64,000 bases of DNA, taken from NCBI GenBank assembly GCA_017550105.1, contig JAFYLQ010000064.1, forward strand, positions 31,157-95,156, read 5' to 3'. The notes beneath the pieces are model-generated. The model saw nothing but the letters and a program-made list of their open reading frames with translations, searched no databases and was not told where the DNA came from. This document shows, one piece after another, positions 58,001-64,000 of this stretch. The stretch comes from Clostridia bacterium (GTDB taxonomy: Bacteria > Bacillota > Clostridia > Oscillospirales > Acutalibacteraceae). The translations under genes were made by a program, and so were the position numbers. The first letter of the stretch is position 1, and each line of letters begins with the position of its first letter.

Positions 58001-58185
58001 ATATTATTTTCAGTTTCATTTTCTTCAAGAAATGCATATTCCTTACACATAGATGCAACATCTTCAACGAAATTGGATAGCAACTGCTCTTCCGAAATGA
58101 AAACTCCATCCACTGCCGACACAGGCAAACAGATTATTGATGCAAGCAATGAAACACTTAAAATACAACTTATTATTTTCTTCAT
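55063..58185 (-). CDS. Secreted subtilisin-like peptidase with BspA-type repeats and dockerin
   Basis: A 1040-residue protein. The signal peptide is residues 1-24. The S8 catalytic residues are Asp190 (IIDTGIE), His228 (WHGNAVA), Asn315 of the oxyanion hole and Ser379 (SGTSFSSP). Then come a chitobiase C-terminal-like domain (about 445-515), BspA-type leucine-rich repeats (about 540-790), and a C-terminal type I dockerin with GDVNGDSAVDVIDASA and GDINRDDELTIVDYQ. The repeats bind host or food surface ligands in other proteins. With the dockerin it could be tethered to a cohesin outside this window. Confidence 0.92.
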   Translation of the reverse strand: MKKIISCILSVSLLASIICLPVSAVDGVFISEEQLLSNFVEDVASMCKEYAFLEENETENNIVVASDDDDTLDFSSCRLVVKSDKYPEKFNSVEIVSGYKDYYIIQFENEQDTQSAYEEYKNARYITDVDVDSPVYLRNGDVTLTSEEDSYEVPKCLESWGGYVSGTYDVKKYIEDNNLGKREIVVGIIDTGIETENEFLKDRIKRTYYNTTRIGDWNSEECEYDDWHGNAVASIIVDNTPSNVKVAAYKVFSSKNDTSSMVRAATAMLKAKLDGVDIISTSFGCYDDIENFTYALDVMEEVYKSGILITAAVENGGDNTNNFPTFPDCSPYSFSISSSADNNTPYGGYYGDNVALCAPGIDLPMVATGNRYGYASGTSFSSPMVASVCAMYLTLFPDATPNEMKEKITSTASPFNVDGINYLYGTGVLNAIAACGLEQLPTVTFVTPEGKYHEKIVVELKAPEGCEIRYTLNDTDPAIYEYMVYEEPIVLTQSTSVYARVYKDGKYRSNLDYRDYRVTTMGTDDMFTIDETGMITSYTGTAIDLIIPDEINNIKVTSVDANVFDKNCDKNLLGVRFPDAVTTIPCNCFKANQTILFVEGNGITTIEDYGLCSSNVVSLDFPNLETIGRYAFTTTWALEGINFPKLKEIKINAFMRSSLRYAYLPELKQVHGYAFQMCWFLKDFYAPKLEALHGIRGSEGHQFQGCSILSSLDLPFVEKINVETFDCDNDFQCGLKLLELSKVKTIKSLPSSNDYEMTKKDVTVVLPSTLTECCSLTHPEKDTYTVYASATNEYVKNWATDNGATFIALDENTALHQDVPSAFCDGDETITFGAYGFNRVYQWYGSYYNNNYAGEIIEGATDKNFKPNEYKQYPYYYCEMTSTDIDEFGEVVNEFDITSSICQNQTYYIFAKDKSEIDFDNKLIYTAQFVQKDLSNIVGTQKTITVDDIASFGNLSGKFYGTGSMFFIYKNSAISEMYTLIVKGDVNGDSAVDVIDASATEQVVNGHKELLGNYFHAGDINRDDELTIVDYQSVVNYALM

Positions 58186-58451
58186 ATGTTTTACCTCCTG
58201 AAATTTGTTTATGTTTTTAAAAATAGTTGTGGTTTGGTCCTACCTCTCTAACTTTAGAGAGGTAGAACAAACATCTGCTTAGCGTGATGGTGGTCCCTGC
58301 CATCCCTATTTCATCACAAATGAAACAGGGATGATGGGCTTCGCACATGCCTGCTATTTCATTCTGTTTAAATTATAAAATACAAACTATACATCCATGT
58401 CGCAAATTTGTGAACAAAGTGTAAACACATTGTGTCATTTTATCGCAAATA
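58186..58451. other. Leader and non-coding region upstream of the subtilase gene
   Basis: No gene is seen. Two perfect or near-perfect hairpins are present: CTACCTCTCTA with its complement (58240-58265) and CATCCCTaTTTCAT with its complement (58298-58331). The sequence GGCTTCGCA occurs near 58330 and again near 58765. Confidence 0.55.
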
Positions 58452-58452
58452 A

Positions 58453-58478
58453 AAAATGCGCCCACCGAAGCAGACGCA
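58453..58478 (-). terminator. UUCG-tetraloop terminator
   Basis: On the minus strand TGCGTCTGC and GTGGGCGCA pair around TTCG and six T follow. No gene lies directly before it on that strand, so it may end a small RNA from the inverted-repeat element. Confidence 0.6.
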
Positions 58479-58501
58479 CAAAAAACGCAAACTCCGATAG
58501 T

Positions 58502-58677
58502 CGCCAAACTATTTTTATATGAAACAGGTATAATTACTCATCCCTACATATCAGCCGGATTTTGCATTTTTATCGAAATCTAACTAATATATAGGTTTCC
58601 CAACATACGGCAAATAAGCGTAAATCCCTTAAAAGAAAATACACCTGTTTCCATATATATTAAAAATAGTTTGGCAT
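58502..58677. repeat. Element bounded by inverted repeats, possible invertible DNA
   Basis: The left arm at 58502-58528 starts GCCAAACTATTTTTATATG. The right arm at 58645-58677 is its reverse complement with a six-base insertion. The 116 bases between contain TTGCAT-17-TAATAT, a possible promoter on the plus strand. This could be a phase-variable switch or a MITE remnant. Confidence 0.5.
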
Positions 58678-58718
58678 AAATAGTGTAACACACCAAACGC
58701 AAATTTACAACAAAAAAA

Positions 58719-58748
58719 TTAACCGACCTCAACAAATGGTCGGTTAGT
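58719..58748. terminator. Hairpin, possibly bidirectional terminator
   Basis: TAACCGACC and GGTCGGTTA with a nine-base loop, preceded by seven A and followed by GTTTTGTTTT. Confidence 0.65.
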
Positions 58749-58749
58749 T

Positions 58750-58839
58750 TTGTTTTAGGATGATAGGCTTCGCATTACTTTATTTATAATCGGCACGAAG
58801 TGCCCCTTTAATTACGCATTACGCATTATGAATTACGAA
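58750..58839. repeat. Dispersed AT-rich repeat, copy 5
   Basis: ATCGGCACGAAGTGCC, a small hairpin, is followed by ATTACGCATTACGCATTATG, as in the AT-rich arms of the other copies. It ends at the stop of the phosphodiesterase gene. Confidence 0.6.
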
Positions 58840-59382
58840 TTATAACTCTTTTTGTTCTACAACTTCCCCATCAAGCGTTTTATGGGTTATTGCGGTGTCG
58901 TCAATAACCATATACCCTCTGGGTGTGTTTTCTTTAGGAATCGATACCGAACCGGGGTTACAGTAAGTAAATCCGTCGTATTCCTCAATTTTACTTACAT
59001 GGGTGTGTCCATTGAAAAGAATATCACCTTTTTTAAGCTTCGGGGGATTCTGAGGATTGAACTTATGTCCGTGGGTTAAGAAAATCATTCTCTTACCGTG
59101 GTAAAGAATTGCATATTCTGCTAAAACATTGAAGTCAAGCACCATATCGTCAACCTCTGCCTCACAGTTACCGCGAACACAAAGAATTTCATCAGCCATA
59201 CCGTTAAGAAGGGCAATAACACCCTTTGGGTTATATTCCTCGGGCAAATCGTTACGGGGACCGTGATAGAGCACGTCACCTAAAAGTATAAGCTTATCGC
59301 ATTTTTCCTCATTATATTTTTCAACCAACTGACGGCAGTATTTAAGTGAGCCGTGAATATCGGATGCAATCATCAATTTCAT
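58840..59382 (-). CDS. YfcE-type metallophosphodiesterase
   Basis: A 180-residue enzyme with DIHG (9-12), LLGDVLYHGPRND, RGNCEAEVD, THGHKF and NGHTHVS, all of the metal-binding blocks of the YfcE/MJ0936 group. Members cleave phosphodiesters such as those of artificial substrates; the natural one is unknown. It is a single gene. Confidence 0.9.
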   Translation of the reverse strand: MKLMIASDIHGSLKYCRQLVEKYNEEKCDKLILLGDVLYHGPRNDLPEEYNPKGVIALLNGMADEILCVRGNCEAEVDDMVLDFNVLAEYAILYHGKRMIFLTHGHKFNPQNPPKLKKGDILFNGHTHVSKIEEYDGFTYCNPGSVSIPKENTPRGYMVIDDTAITHKTLDGEVVEQKEL

Positions 59383-59459
59383 AAAACTTACCTCTGAATT
59401 ATTTTTTATAATTATATCATATATCCTCGTAATTGTAAAACCGCAAATTACCTAAGATA

Positions 59460-60071
59460 TTATAAATCACTGTAATCTATTTTTCTGTCTTTAAAATAAT
59501 ACTCCTTGTCACGCTCGTTAATGGGACGTAAAACCTTGCAGGGATTACCCACCGCCACAACGTTTGCGGGAATATCCTTTGTAACAACGCTACCCGCACC
59601 GATTACCGTGTTATCACCGATTGTAACACCCGGAAGCACAATTACACCTGCACCAAGCCAACAGTTTTTGCCGATACGTACGGGCATATTGTATTGGTAT
59701 GCCTTTGCACGAAGCTCGGGGTCAATGGGGTGTCCCGCAGTTGCAACCGTAACGTTGGGTCCGAACATTGTGCAATCCCCCACGTAAATATGGGTATCGT
59801 CAACCATTGTAAGGTTAAAATTTGCATAAACGTTATTGCCGAAATGAACGTGGTGACCGCCCCAATTAGCATGAAACGGTGGCTCGATATAACAACCCTC
59901 GCCGATTTCTGCAAACATCTCTTTTAAAAGAGCCTCTCTTTTGTCAAGCTCGGTTGGTCTTGTGGCATTAAAGTCGTAAAGCTTATCCACGTAGCCCAAC
60001 TGCTCGTTCATAATTTCATCACCGCTTGGGTAATATATTTTTCCTGAATGTATTTTTTCTCTGTCAGTCAT
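59460..60071 (-). CDS. Sugar O-acetyltransferase (maltose/galactoside type)
   Basis: A left-handed beta-helix enzyme of 203 residues, with a DFNATRPTE N-terminal segment, ANWGGHHVHFG, and a hexapeptide region ending GAGSVVTKDIP. It transfers acetyl from acetyl-CoA to sugars. The length and order fit the Maa/LacA family. It is divergent from the flavoprotein gene. Confidence 0.9.
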   Translation of the reverse strand: MTDREKIHSGKIYYPSGDEIMNEQLGYVDKLYDFNATRPTELDKREALLKEMFAEIGEGCYIEPPFHANWGGHHVHFGNNVYANFNLTMVDDTHIYVGDCTMFGPNVTVATAGHPIDPELRAKAYQYNMPVRIGKNCWLGAGVIVLPGVTIGDNTVIGAGSVVTKDIPANVVAVGNPCKVLRPINERDKEYYFKDRKIDYSDL

Positions 60072-60149
60072 AGCGTTGCTCCGTATTGTGTTTTTTGTAA
60101 TTTTAACATTCTATGAAAATATTATCAACCCTCAAAAGCATATCTGCAC

Positions 60150-60178
60150 TTGTGCAACCGAAAAATAAATGATATAAT
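60150..60178 (+). promoter_or_regulatory. Promoter of the flavoprotein gene
   Basis: TTGTGC and a perfect TATAAT are 17 bases apart, 33 bases before the ATG. Confidence 0.6.
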
Positions 60179-60211
60179 TATCAAAAAGATACTATTCACG
60201 GAGTTGATAAA

Positions 60212-61366
60212 ATGAAAATTACTGATACCGTTAAATATATCGGTGTAAATGATAAAAAAATTGATTTATTCGAAGGTCAATACGTTGTACCCAATGGTAT
60301 GGCATATAATTCCTACGTAATTATCGACGAAAAAATTGCGGTTATGGATACTGTGGACATAAGCTTCACCGAGGAATGGCTCGATAATCTTGAAAAGGCT
60401 TTAGACGGCAGAAAGCCCGACTACCTTGTGGTTCAACATATGGAGCCCGACCACTCGGCTAATATTGATAATTTCCTTAAGGAATACCCCGAGGCAACGG
60501 TTGTTTCGTCAAAAATTGCCTTTCAGATGATGAATCAGTTTTTCGGCACCGATTATGCCGACAGACGAATTGTTGTTGCCGAGGGTGACACCCTTGATTT
60601 AGGTAGCCGTAAGCTTACCTTCTACACCGCACCAATGGTGCATTGGCCCGAGGTTATTGTTACTTATGATGATAAAGAGAAAATCCTTTTCTCCGCCGAC
60701 GGCTTCGGCAAATTCGGGACTCTTGATGCGGACGAGGACTGGGCTTGTGAAGCAAGAAGATATTACTTCGGCATTGTTGGCAAATACGGAGTGCAGACTC
60801 AGGCACTTCTCAAAAAAGCCGCTACGCTTGATATTGAAAAAATCTGCCCCTTGCACGGCCCCATTCTTACAGAAAACCTTGGCTATTACCTTGACCTTTA
60901 TAACACATGGTCATCCTACGGTGTTGAAAGCGAGGGTGTTGTAATTGCCTACACCTCCGTTTACGGTAACACCAAAAAGGCGGTCGAAATTCTTGCAGAA
61001 AAATTAAAGGCAGCAGGTTGCCCCAAGGTTGCGGTAAACGACCTTGCAAGGTGTGATATGGCAGAGGCGGTTGAGGATGCCTTCCGTTACGGAAAAATAG
61101 TTCTTGCCACAACCACCTATAACTCAGATATTTTCCCCTTTATGAGAACCTTTATTGACGCCCTTACCGAAAGAGGCTACCGCAACAGAAAAATTGCATT
61201 TATCGAAAACGGAAGCTGGGCACCCACCGCCACAAACGTTATGAAAAAAATGCTTGAAAAGAGCAAAAACCTTGAATTTACAGAAAATAACATTACAATA
61301 AAATCTGCAGTAAACGAAGCAACAATCGAACAAATTGAAGCCCTTGCCAAGGAGCTTTGCGAATAA
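60212..61366 (+). CDS. A-type flavoprotein (FprA family)
   Basis: A 384-residue diiron-flavodoxin protein. The metal ligands lie in HMEPDHSAN (HxExDH), and a C-terminal flavodoxin domain (about 250-384) begins VVIAYTSVYGNTKKA. The family reduces O2 or NO to protect anaerobes. There is no rubredoxin domain, so an external electron donor is needed. It fits an obligate anaerobe. Confidence 0.93.
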   Translation: MKITDTVKYIGVNDKKIDLFEGQYVVPNGMAYNSYVIIDEKIAVMDTVDISFTEEWLDNLEKALDGRKPDYLVVQHMEPDHSANIDNFLKEYPEATVVSSKIAFQMMNQFFGTDYADRRIVVAEGDTLDLGSRKLTFYTAPMVHWPEVIVTYDDKEKILFSADGFGKFGTLDADEDWACEARRYYFGIVGKYGVQTQALLKKAATLDIEKICPLHGPILTENLGYYLDLYNTWSSYGVESEGVVIAYTSVYGNTKKAVEILAEKLKAAGCPKVAVNDLARCDMAEAVEDAFRYGKIVLATTTYNSDIFPFMRTFIDALTERGYRNRKIAFIENGSWAPTATNVMKKMLEKSKNLEFTENNITIKSAVNEATIEQIEALAKELCE

Positions 61367-61371
61367 AAGTA

Positions 61372-61400
61372 AGCAGTCGTTAAGAAAAACTTAACGACTG
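61372..61400. terminator. Bidirectional terminator
   Basis: GCAGTCGTTAAG and CTTAACGACTGC enclose an A5 loop, between the converging flavoprotein and inositol phosphatase genes. Confidence 0.85.
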
Positions 61401-61408
61401 CATTATTT

Positions 61409-62164
61409 TTATATAACGTTATTTTTTGCTAAAATTGAGGTTTTGCTTTCAAAAGAAAGGGGCTCACCCTGAAGATCGGTAACCACACCGCCCGCCTCTT
61501 CAACAATCAGCTTGCCTGCGGCAAAGTCCCATGGGGAAACAATAAGTTCAAAATAAAGCTCAGCTCTGCCACAAGCAACGTAGCACAAATCCAAAGCCGC
61601 AGAACCGCACCTTCTTATATCCAATGCTTTGTGGAAGTAATCCGTAAGTATCTCCATAGTTTTAGGGAAAAGCTCTTTATTATAGGGTGATGAACCGAAA
61701 AGCACAAGGGCTTTATCCAAGGGTTGATTTGAAACACTGATTTTCTTGCCGTTCAAAAATGCACCCTGACCCTTTATTGCACAAAACATTTCGTCAAGAT
61801 AGGGGTTATAAACAACACCCGCTACAGCTTCCTTGCCCTTTAGCAAAGCAACCGATATTGCACTGACGTGAAAATCCTTTATAAAATTCGTGGTGCCATC
61901 AATGGGGTCAACCACAAACGCATAGCCCTCGTCACTAAGTCTGTCACTCGAGCCTTCCTCACCGATAAACTTAGCCTCGGGAAGGATTTTTTTCAAGCCA
62001 AGCTCCAACTCACCCTGAATTTTTGTATCGTATTCAGTAACCAAGTCCGCAACGCCCGACTTCATATCAATAGCCATTTTTTCACGGTCTGCCTCAAGCA
62101 TTACCTTTGCACAAGCCCTTACGAGGGTGCAGATTTCATTTACTGTTTCCTTCAAAATAATCAC
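61409..62164 (-). CDS. Inositol-monophosphatase-family protein
   Basis: A 251-residue Mg-dependent phosphatase with GEEGSSD, DPIDGTTNFI and the late SPWDFAAGKLIVEEAGG. It hydrolyses inositol-1-phosphate or related sugar phosphates. It is a single gene that converges on the flavoprotein gene. Confidence 0.92.
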   Translation of the reverse strand: MIILKETVNEICTLVRACAKVMLEADREKMAIDMKSGVADLVTEYDTKIQGELELGLKKILPEAKFIGEEGSSDRLSDEGYAFVVDPIDGTTNFIKDFHVSAISVALLKGKEAVAGVVYNPYLDEMFCAIKGQGAFLNGKKISVSNQPLDKALVLFGSSPYNKELFPKTMEILTDYFHKALDIRRCGSAALDLCYVACGRAELYFELIVSPWDFAAGKLIVEEAGGVVTDLQGEPLSFESKTSILAKNNVI

Positions 62165-62277
62165 CGACTTTTATTTTTAAGTTACAGTAATTATAACAAC
62201 ATCCGCTTTTATTTGCAATAGAAATATATTGTTCCCCCGCTTGATTTCCGCAAAACAATGTGGTAAAATGAGGCAGT

Positions 62278-62326
62278 ATCAATTTCGGCTTTGCCCCGAA
62301 ATTATTCATTATTCATTAAATAGTTA
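62278..62326. repeat. Dispersed repeat, copy 6 (short form)
   Basis: TTTCGGCTTTGCCCCGAAA forms a small hairpin and is followed by TTATTCATTATTCATTAAAT. It lies just before the truncated tRNA. Confidence 0.55.
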
Positions 62327-62327
62327 T

Positions 62328-62400
62328 GCGGGTATGGTGGAATTGGCAGACACGCAAGATTTAGGTAACATATCCTAAGTGCAAGGGCTTGAAATGTGCC
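62328..62400 (+). pseudogene. Truncated tRNA-Leu-like sequence
   Basis: The 5' half, GCGGGTATGG plus TGGAATTGGCAGAC, the D-arm and the anticodon arm up to GATTTAGG, is like a tRNA-Leu. The rest does not pair: there is no T-arm and no matching acceptor end. It is probably a broken copy of the tRNA at 62450. Confidence 0.6.
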
Positions 62401-62449
62401 AAAATCAGTGATAAAATAGTGATGAAAATCACGCTTAAAAAGTTAATAT

Positions 62450-62534
62450 GCGGGTGTGGCGGAATTGGCAGACGCACTAGACTTAGGATCTAGCGGAGTG
62501 ATCTGTGCAGGTTCAAGTCCTGTCACCCGCACCA
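62450..62534 (+). tRNA. tRNA-Leu (anticodon UAG)
   Basis: The acceptor GCGGGTG pairs with CACCCGC, CCA is encoded, the T-loop is GTTCAAGTC, and the anticodon loop CTTAGGA gives UAG. The long variable arm is as for leucine tRNAs. A terminator follows. Confidence 0.93.
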
Positions 62535-62535
62535 T

Positions 62536-62578
62536 AGTGAGTATTCATAACACAAGTGAATACTCACTTTTCTTTTTT
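62536..62578 (+). terminator. Terminator of the tRNA-Leu
   Basis: GTGAGTATTCA and TGAATACTCAC with a loop of nine bases are followed by TTTTCTTTTTT. Confidence 0.85.
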
Positions 62579-62621
62579 TACATTTCCTCATAGTTAAATT
62601 TGATATAATTTGTTATGTATC

Positions 62622-62648
62622 GAGCAGGTTTTGAGCCTGCTCTTTTTT
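62622..62648 (+). terminator. Short hairpin beside the mobile-element remnant
   Basis: GAGCAGG and CCTGCTC enclose seven bases and are followed by six T on the plus strand. Confidence 0.6.
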
Positions 62649-62649
62649 G

Positions 62650-62961
62650 TTATGCCGTGAGATATTCCACGGCTACGCCTTGTCTTGCTTCAAGGACTAT
62701 CTTTTCCTCTTTAACAGGATTTTCAATAACCCCGATGAAGCGGTAATGAATAATGATTTTTTGTGTTCTGTTCTTGCCCTTACCCTCAATGGAATGAACT
62801 TCAAATTTCTCAATCAGCTCATTCAAGAGTGCAGGCGTTAATGTTTCCATTTGCATAAACTTACGAACCGCAAAAGCAAACTGCTCTTTGCTTGTACGAA
62901 GATTTTCGATTTCAGACAGTTCTTCTTGGTACTGCCTGATTTTCAGCTTCAGTTCATCTCG
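62650..62961 (-). pseudogene. C-terminal remnant of a large serine recombinase (DUF4368)
   Basis: The readable fragment (about 104 residues to the TAA at 62650) contains a coiled-coil-like KIRQYQEELSEIENLRTS, then ALLNELIEKFEVHSIE, IIIHYRFIGVIE and ARQGVAVEYL. These are the C-terminal marks of the large serine recombinases of mobilisable elements. In-frame stops cut it at 62962; the catalytic N-terminus is absent. It is a remnant. Confidence 0.75.
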
Positions 62962-62973
62962 TTACCTTGCCTT

Positions 62974-63405
62974 TTAATGGCATCCATTTTCATCTTGTAA
63001 GCCTTGCTTTGCAAGAGCCTGTTTTAATGATACTCTTGTTTCAAGACCACGCTTACTGCCGGTTGTGAACGGTACAAAGTCAATATGCAAATGAGGTGTA
63101 GCTTCATCCATATGAAGATGAGCAGAGAAAACACGGAGATTAGGATTTCTTTCCTGAAATGTTTTGATATATTCTGTCAGTATTTTTTAGGCAAGTCTGC
63201 CTTCATCTGTTTCTGCATTCATATCATCCTTATTACCGATTTGCAGTATAACTTCGTGAAAAGATTTTTCCTGTTTTCCCGATACTATCTTTTTATAATA
63301 GTCATCTATTCTTCGGTCAGGTCTGTTTTGTTTAGAATTGTAATCTTGCAGTGCTTTGCCAAAAAGCTCATGATACCGGTGCCTTATCAAGTTTTTCGAC
63401 TGCAA
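62974..63405 (-). pseudogene. Remnant of a MobV-type (Pre/Mob) relaxase
   Basis: The frame reads HRYHELFGKALQDYN, then GNKDDMNAE and, after an in-frame TAA at 63187-63189, FSAHLHMDEATPHLHIDFVPF, the HxxMDExTPHxH metal site of MobV relaxases. The stop splits the domain and the C-terminal part is lost at the junction with the recombinase remnant. No intact transfer gene is left. Confidence 0.75.
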
Positions 63406-63595
63406 GCAAACGTTTCAGCAGTTTGCGCTCGTTCTTCTCATCTTTAACGGACGGAATTTCCGCAAGTTTTTCTTCAAACTTCGCAATATACTGCCTCCTT
63501 AATTTGTTCTATGGTTCAATCTTTGCCTATGTCTCGGTATTCAGTTCCCTTCGTGGCAAATTCTCTGACAGTAGTATGATTTCAGACAAATGCAC
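63406..63595. other. Degraded part of the mobile-element remnant
   Basis: On the minus strand a stretch reads KFEEKLAEIPSVKDEKNE and RLLAVEKLDKAPVS before a stop. It could be the end of another element gene. I do not recognise it, and no full gene is seen here. Confidence 0.35.
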
Positions 63596-63596
63596 G

Positions 63597-63632
63597 CAAA
63601 AAGGGTACCGTTGCAGAACGGCACCCTTTTGC
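63597..63632 (-). terminator. Terminator of nadE
   Basis: AAAAGGGTaCCGTT and AACGGcACCCTTTT enclose GCAG. It lies 3' of the nadE fragment on the minus strand. Confidence 0.75.
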
Positions 63633-63678
63633 TGTTTAATTATTCCACTTTCTTTTGCCTTAAACCAACACCTACATA

Positions 63679-64000
63679 TCAATCATTTTTATATACCGCA
63701 ATCCCTTTCCGTTTGTGTTCACTTGCATTATGCAATCTCTCAATAATTGTTTTTTTCTCTTCAGAGATTCCACTACCGGAAAGATATGTGTCAAGCTCGG
63801 CATATGATACGCCCATTTCCGTTTCATCGGTCTGTCCATCAAAAAGTGCCGCAGACGGGGCTTTTTCTATAACGCACTTCGGAGCATCGAGATAGCGCAA
63901 AAATTCATATATCTCTGTAACGGTGAGATCTGCAATGGGATTAAAATCGTGAGCACCGTCGCCCCACTTGGTAAAGTAACCTACATAAGCTTCACTTCTA
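63679..64000 (-). CDS. nadE: NAD+ synthetase, C-terminal part (window edge)
   Basis: The frame runs in from the right edge. It contains GYFTKWGDGAHDFNPIADLT, FLRYLDAP, and AALFDGQTDETEMGVSY, all C-terminal features of NadE, which makes NAD+ from its deamido form. Its start lies beyond the window. An ammonia or glutamine donor cannot be decided from this part. The codons are not broken, so it is probably functional. Confidence 0.92.
   Translation of the reverse strand, partial: RSEAYVGYFTKWGDGAHDFNPIADLTVTEIYEFLRYLDAPKCVIEKAPSAALFDGQTDETEMGVSYAELDTYLSGSGISEEKKTIIERLHNASEHKRKGIAVYKND

Noticed and set aside
58453-58677. Cyclic di-GMP or other known riboswitch in the region upstream of the subtilase
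   Set aside because: Key tetraloop and receptor sequences are absent, and the structure is explained by inverted-repeat arms and a terminator.
62650-62856. Independent 68-residue gene
   Set aside because: It is the C-terminal piece of a serine recombinase whose frame continues upstream to 62961, so it is a remnant and not a small gene.

Overview
The window looks like a chromosomal segment of an anaerobic, spore-forming, gut-type Clostridia (Oscillospiraceae/Ruminococcaceae-like). This rests on an alpha/beta-type small acid-soluble spore protein, type III glutamine synthetase, an FprA flavoprotein, dockerin-bearing secreted proteins without a visible cohesin, several glycoside hydrolases (GH3, GH29, GH125), and strong AAGGAGG ribosome binding sites. 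The taxon is an inference from gene content; there is no rRNA in the window.

Layout. 1-6.2 kb: end of an unknown gene, methionine biosynthesis (metA and metY, the acetyl route), a dockerin-CAP secreted protein, a metallophosphoesterase and an M29 aminopeptidase. 6.2-15.4 kb: the most unusual region. Leftward it encodes a nucleotidyltransferase-fold protein, two membrane-anchored Ig-like (DUF5011-like) proteins and two Wzz/BY-kinase fusions. Rightward, from a divergent promoter, it encodes a PqqD-like carrier, a radical SAM/SPASM enzyme, a probable RiPP precursor of 107 residues, an HprK-like kinase split over two frames, and an S24/S26 peptidase. 15.4-31.2 kb: a spore protein, DUF2752, lactaldehyde-reductase-type dehydrogenase, GH125, aspartate kinase, a GNAT/DUF554/RluA/Na-Pi transporter operon, a PRTase-like protein, DNA ligase, a chromate-transporter pair and GSIII. 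31.3-37.5 kb: hflX and a second, smaller copy of the special module (PqqD-like, S24/S26 peptidase, nucleotidyltransferase-like, BY-kinase), then a MATE transporter. 37.6-46.1 kb: one long leftward unit (a three-gene GlpA-like redox set, GH29 fucosidase, nadD-yqeK-rsfS-leuS). 46.3-55 kb rightward: two U32 proteins, an FAD oxidoreductase, a tiny 48-residue gene with an internal duplication behind a rich operator region, GH3 and a Gfo/Idh/MocA oxidoreductase. 55-62.2 kb: a dockerin subtilase with BspA-type repeats, a 650-base non-coding region with inverted repeats, a phosphodiesterase, an acetyltransferase, FprA and an inositol phosphatase. 62.3-64 kb: a half tRNA-Leu, an intact tRNA-Leu(UAG), remains of a mobilisable element (MobV-type relaxase and serine recombinase) and the end of nadE.

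How the genes work together. MetA has Glu at position 111, the residue linked to acetyl-CoA use, which fits the neighbouring O-acetylhomoserine sulfhydrylase. The two copies of the PqqD/S24-S26/nucleotidyltransferase/BY-kinase set suggest a peptide-modification system coupled to surface-polysaccharide control; only the first copy has the radical SAM enzyme and the precursor. The best candidates for undescribed biology are this system, the 48-residue gene with its paired operators, and the inverted-repeat element at 58.5-58.7 kb. A dispersed AT-rich repeat family occurs in at least six intergenic gaps.
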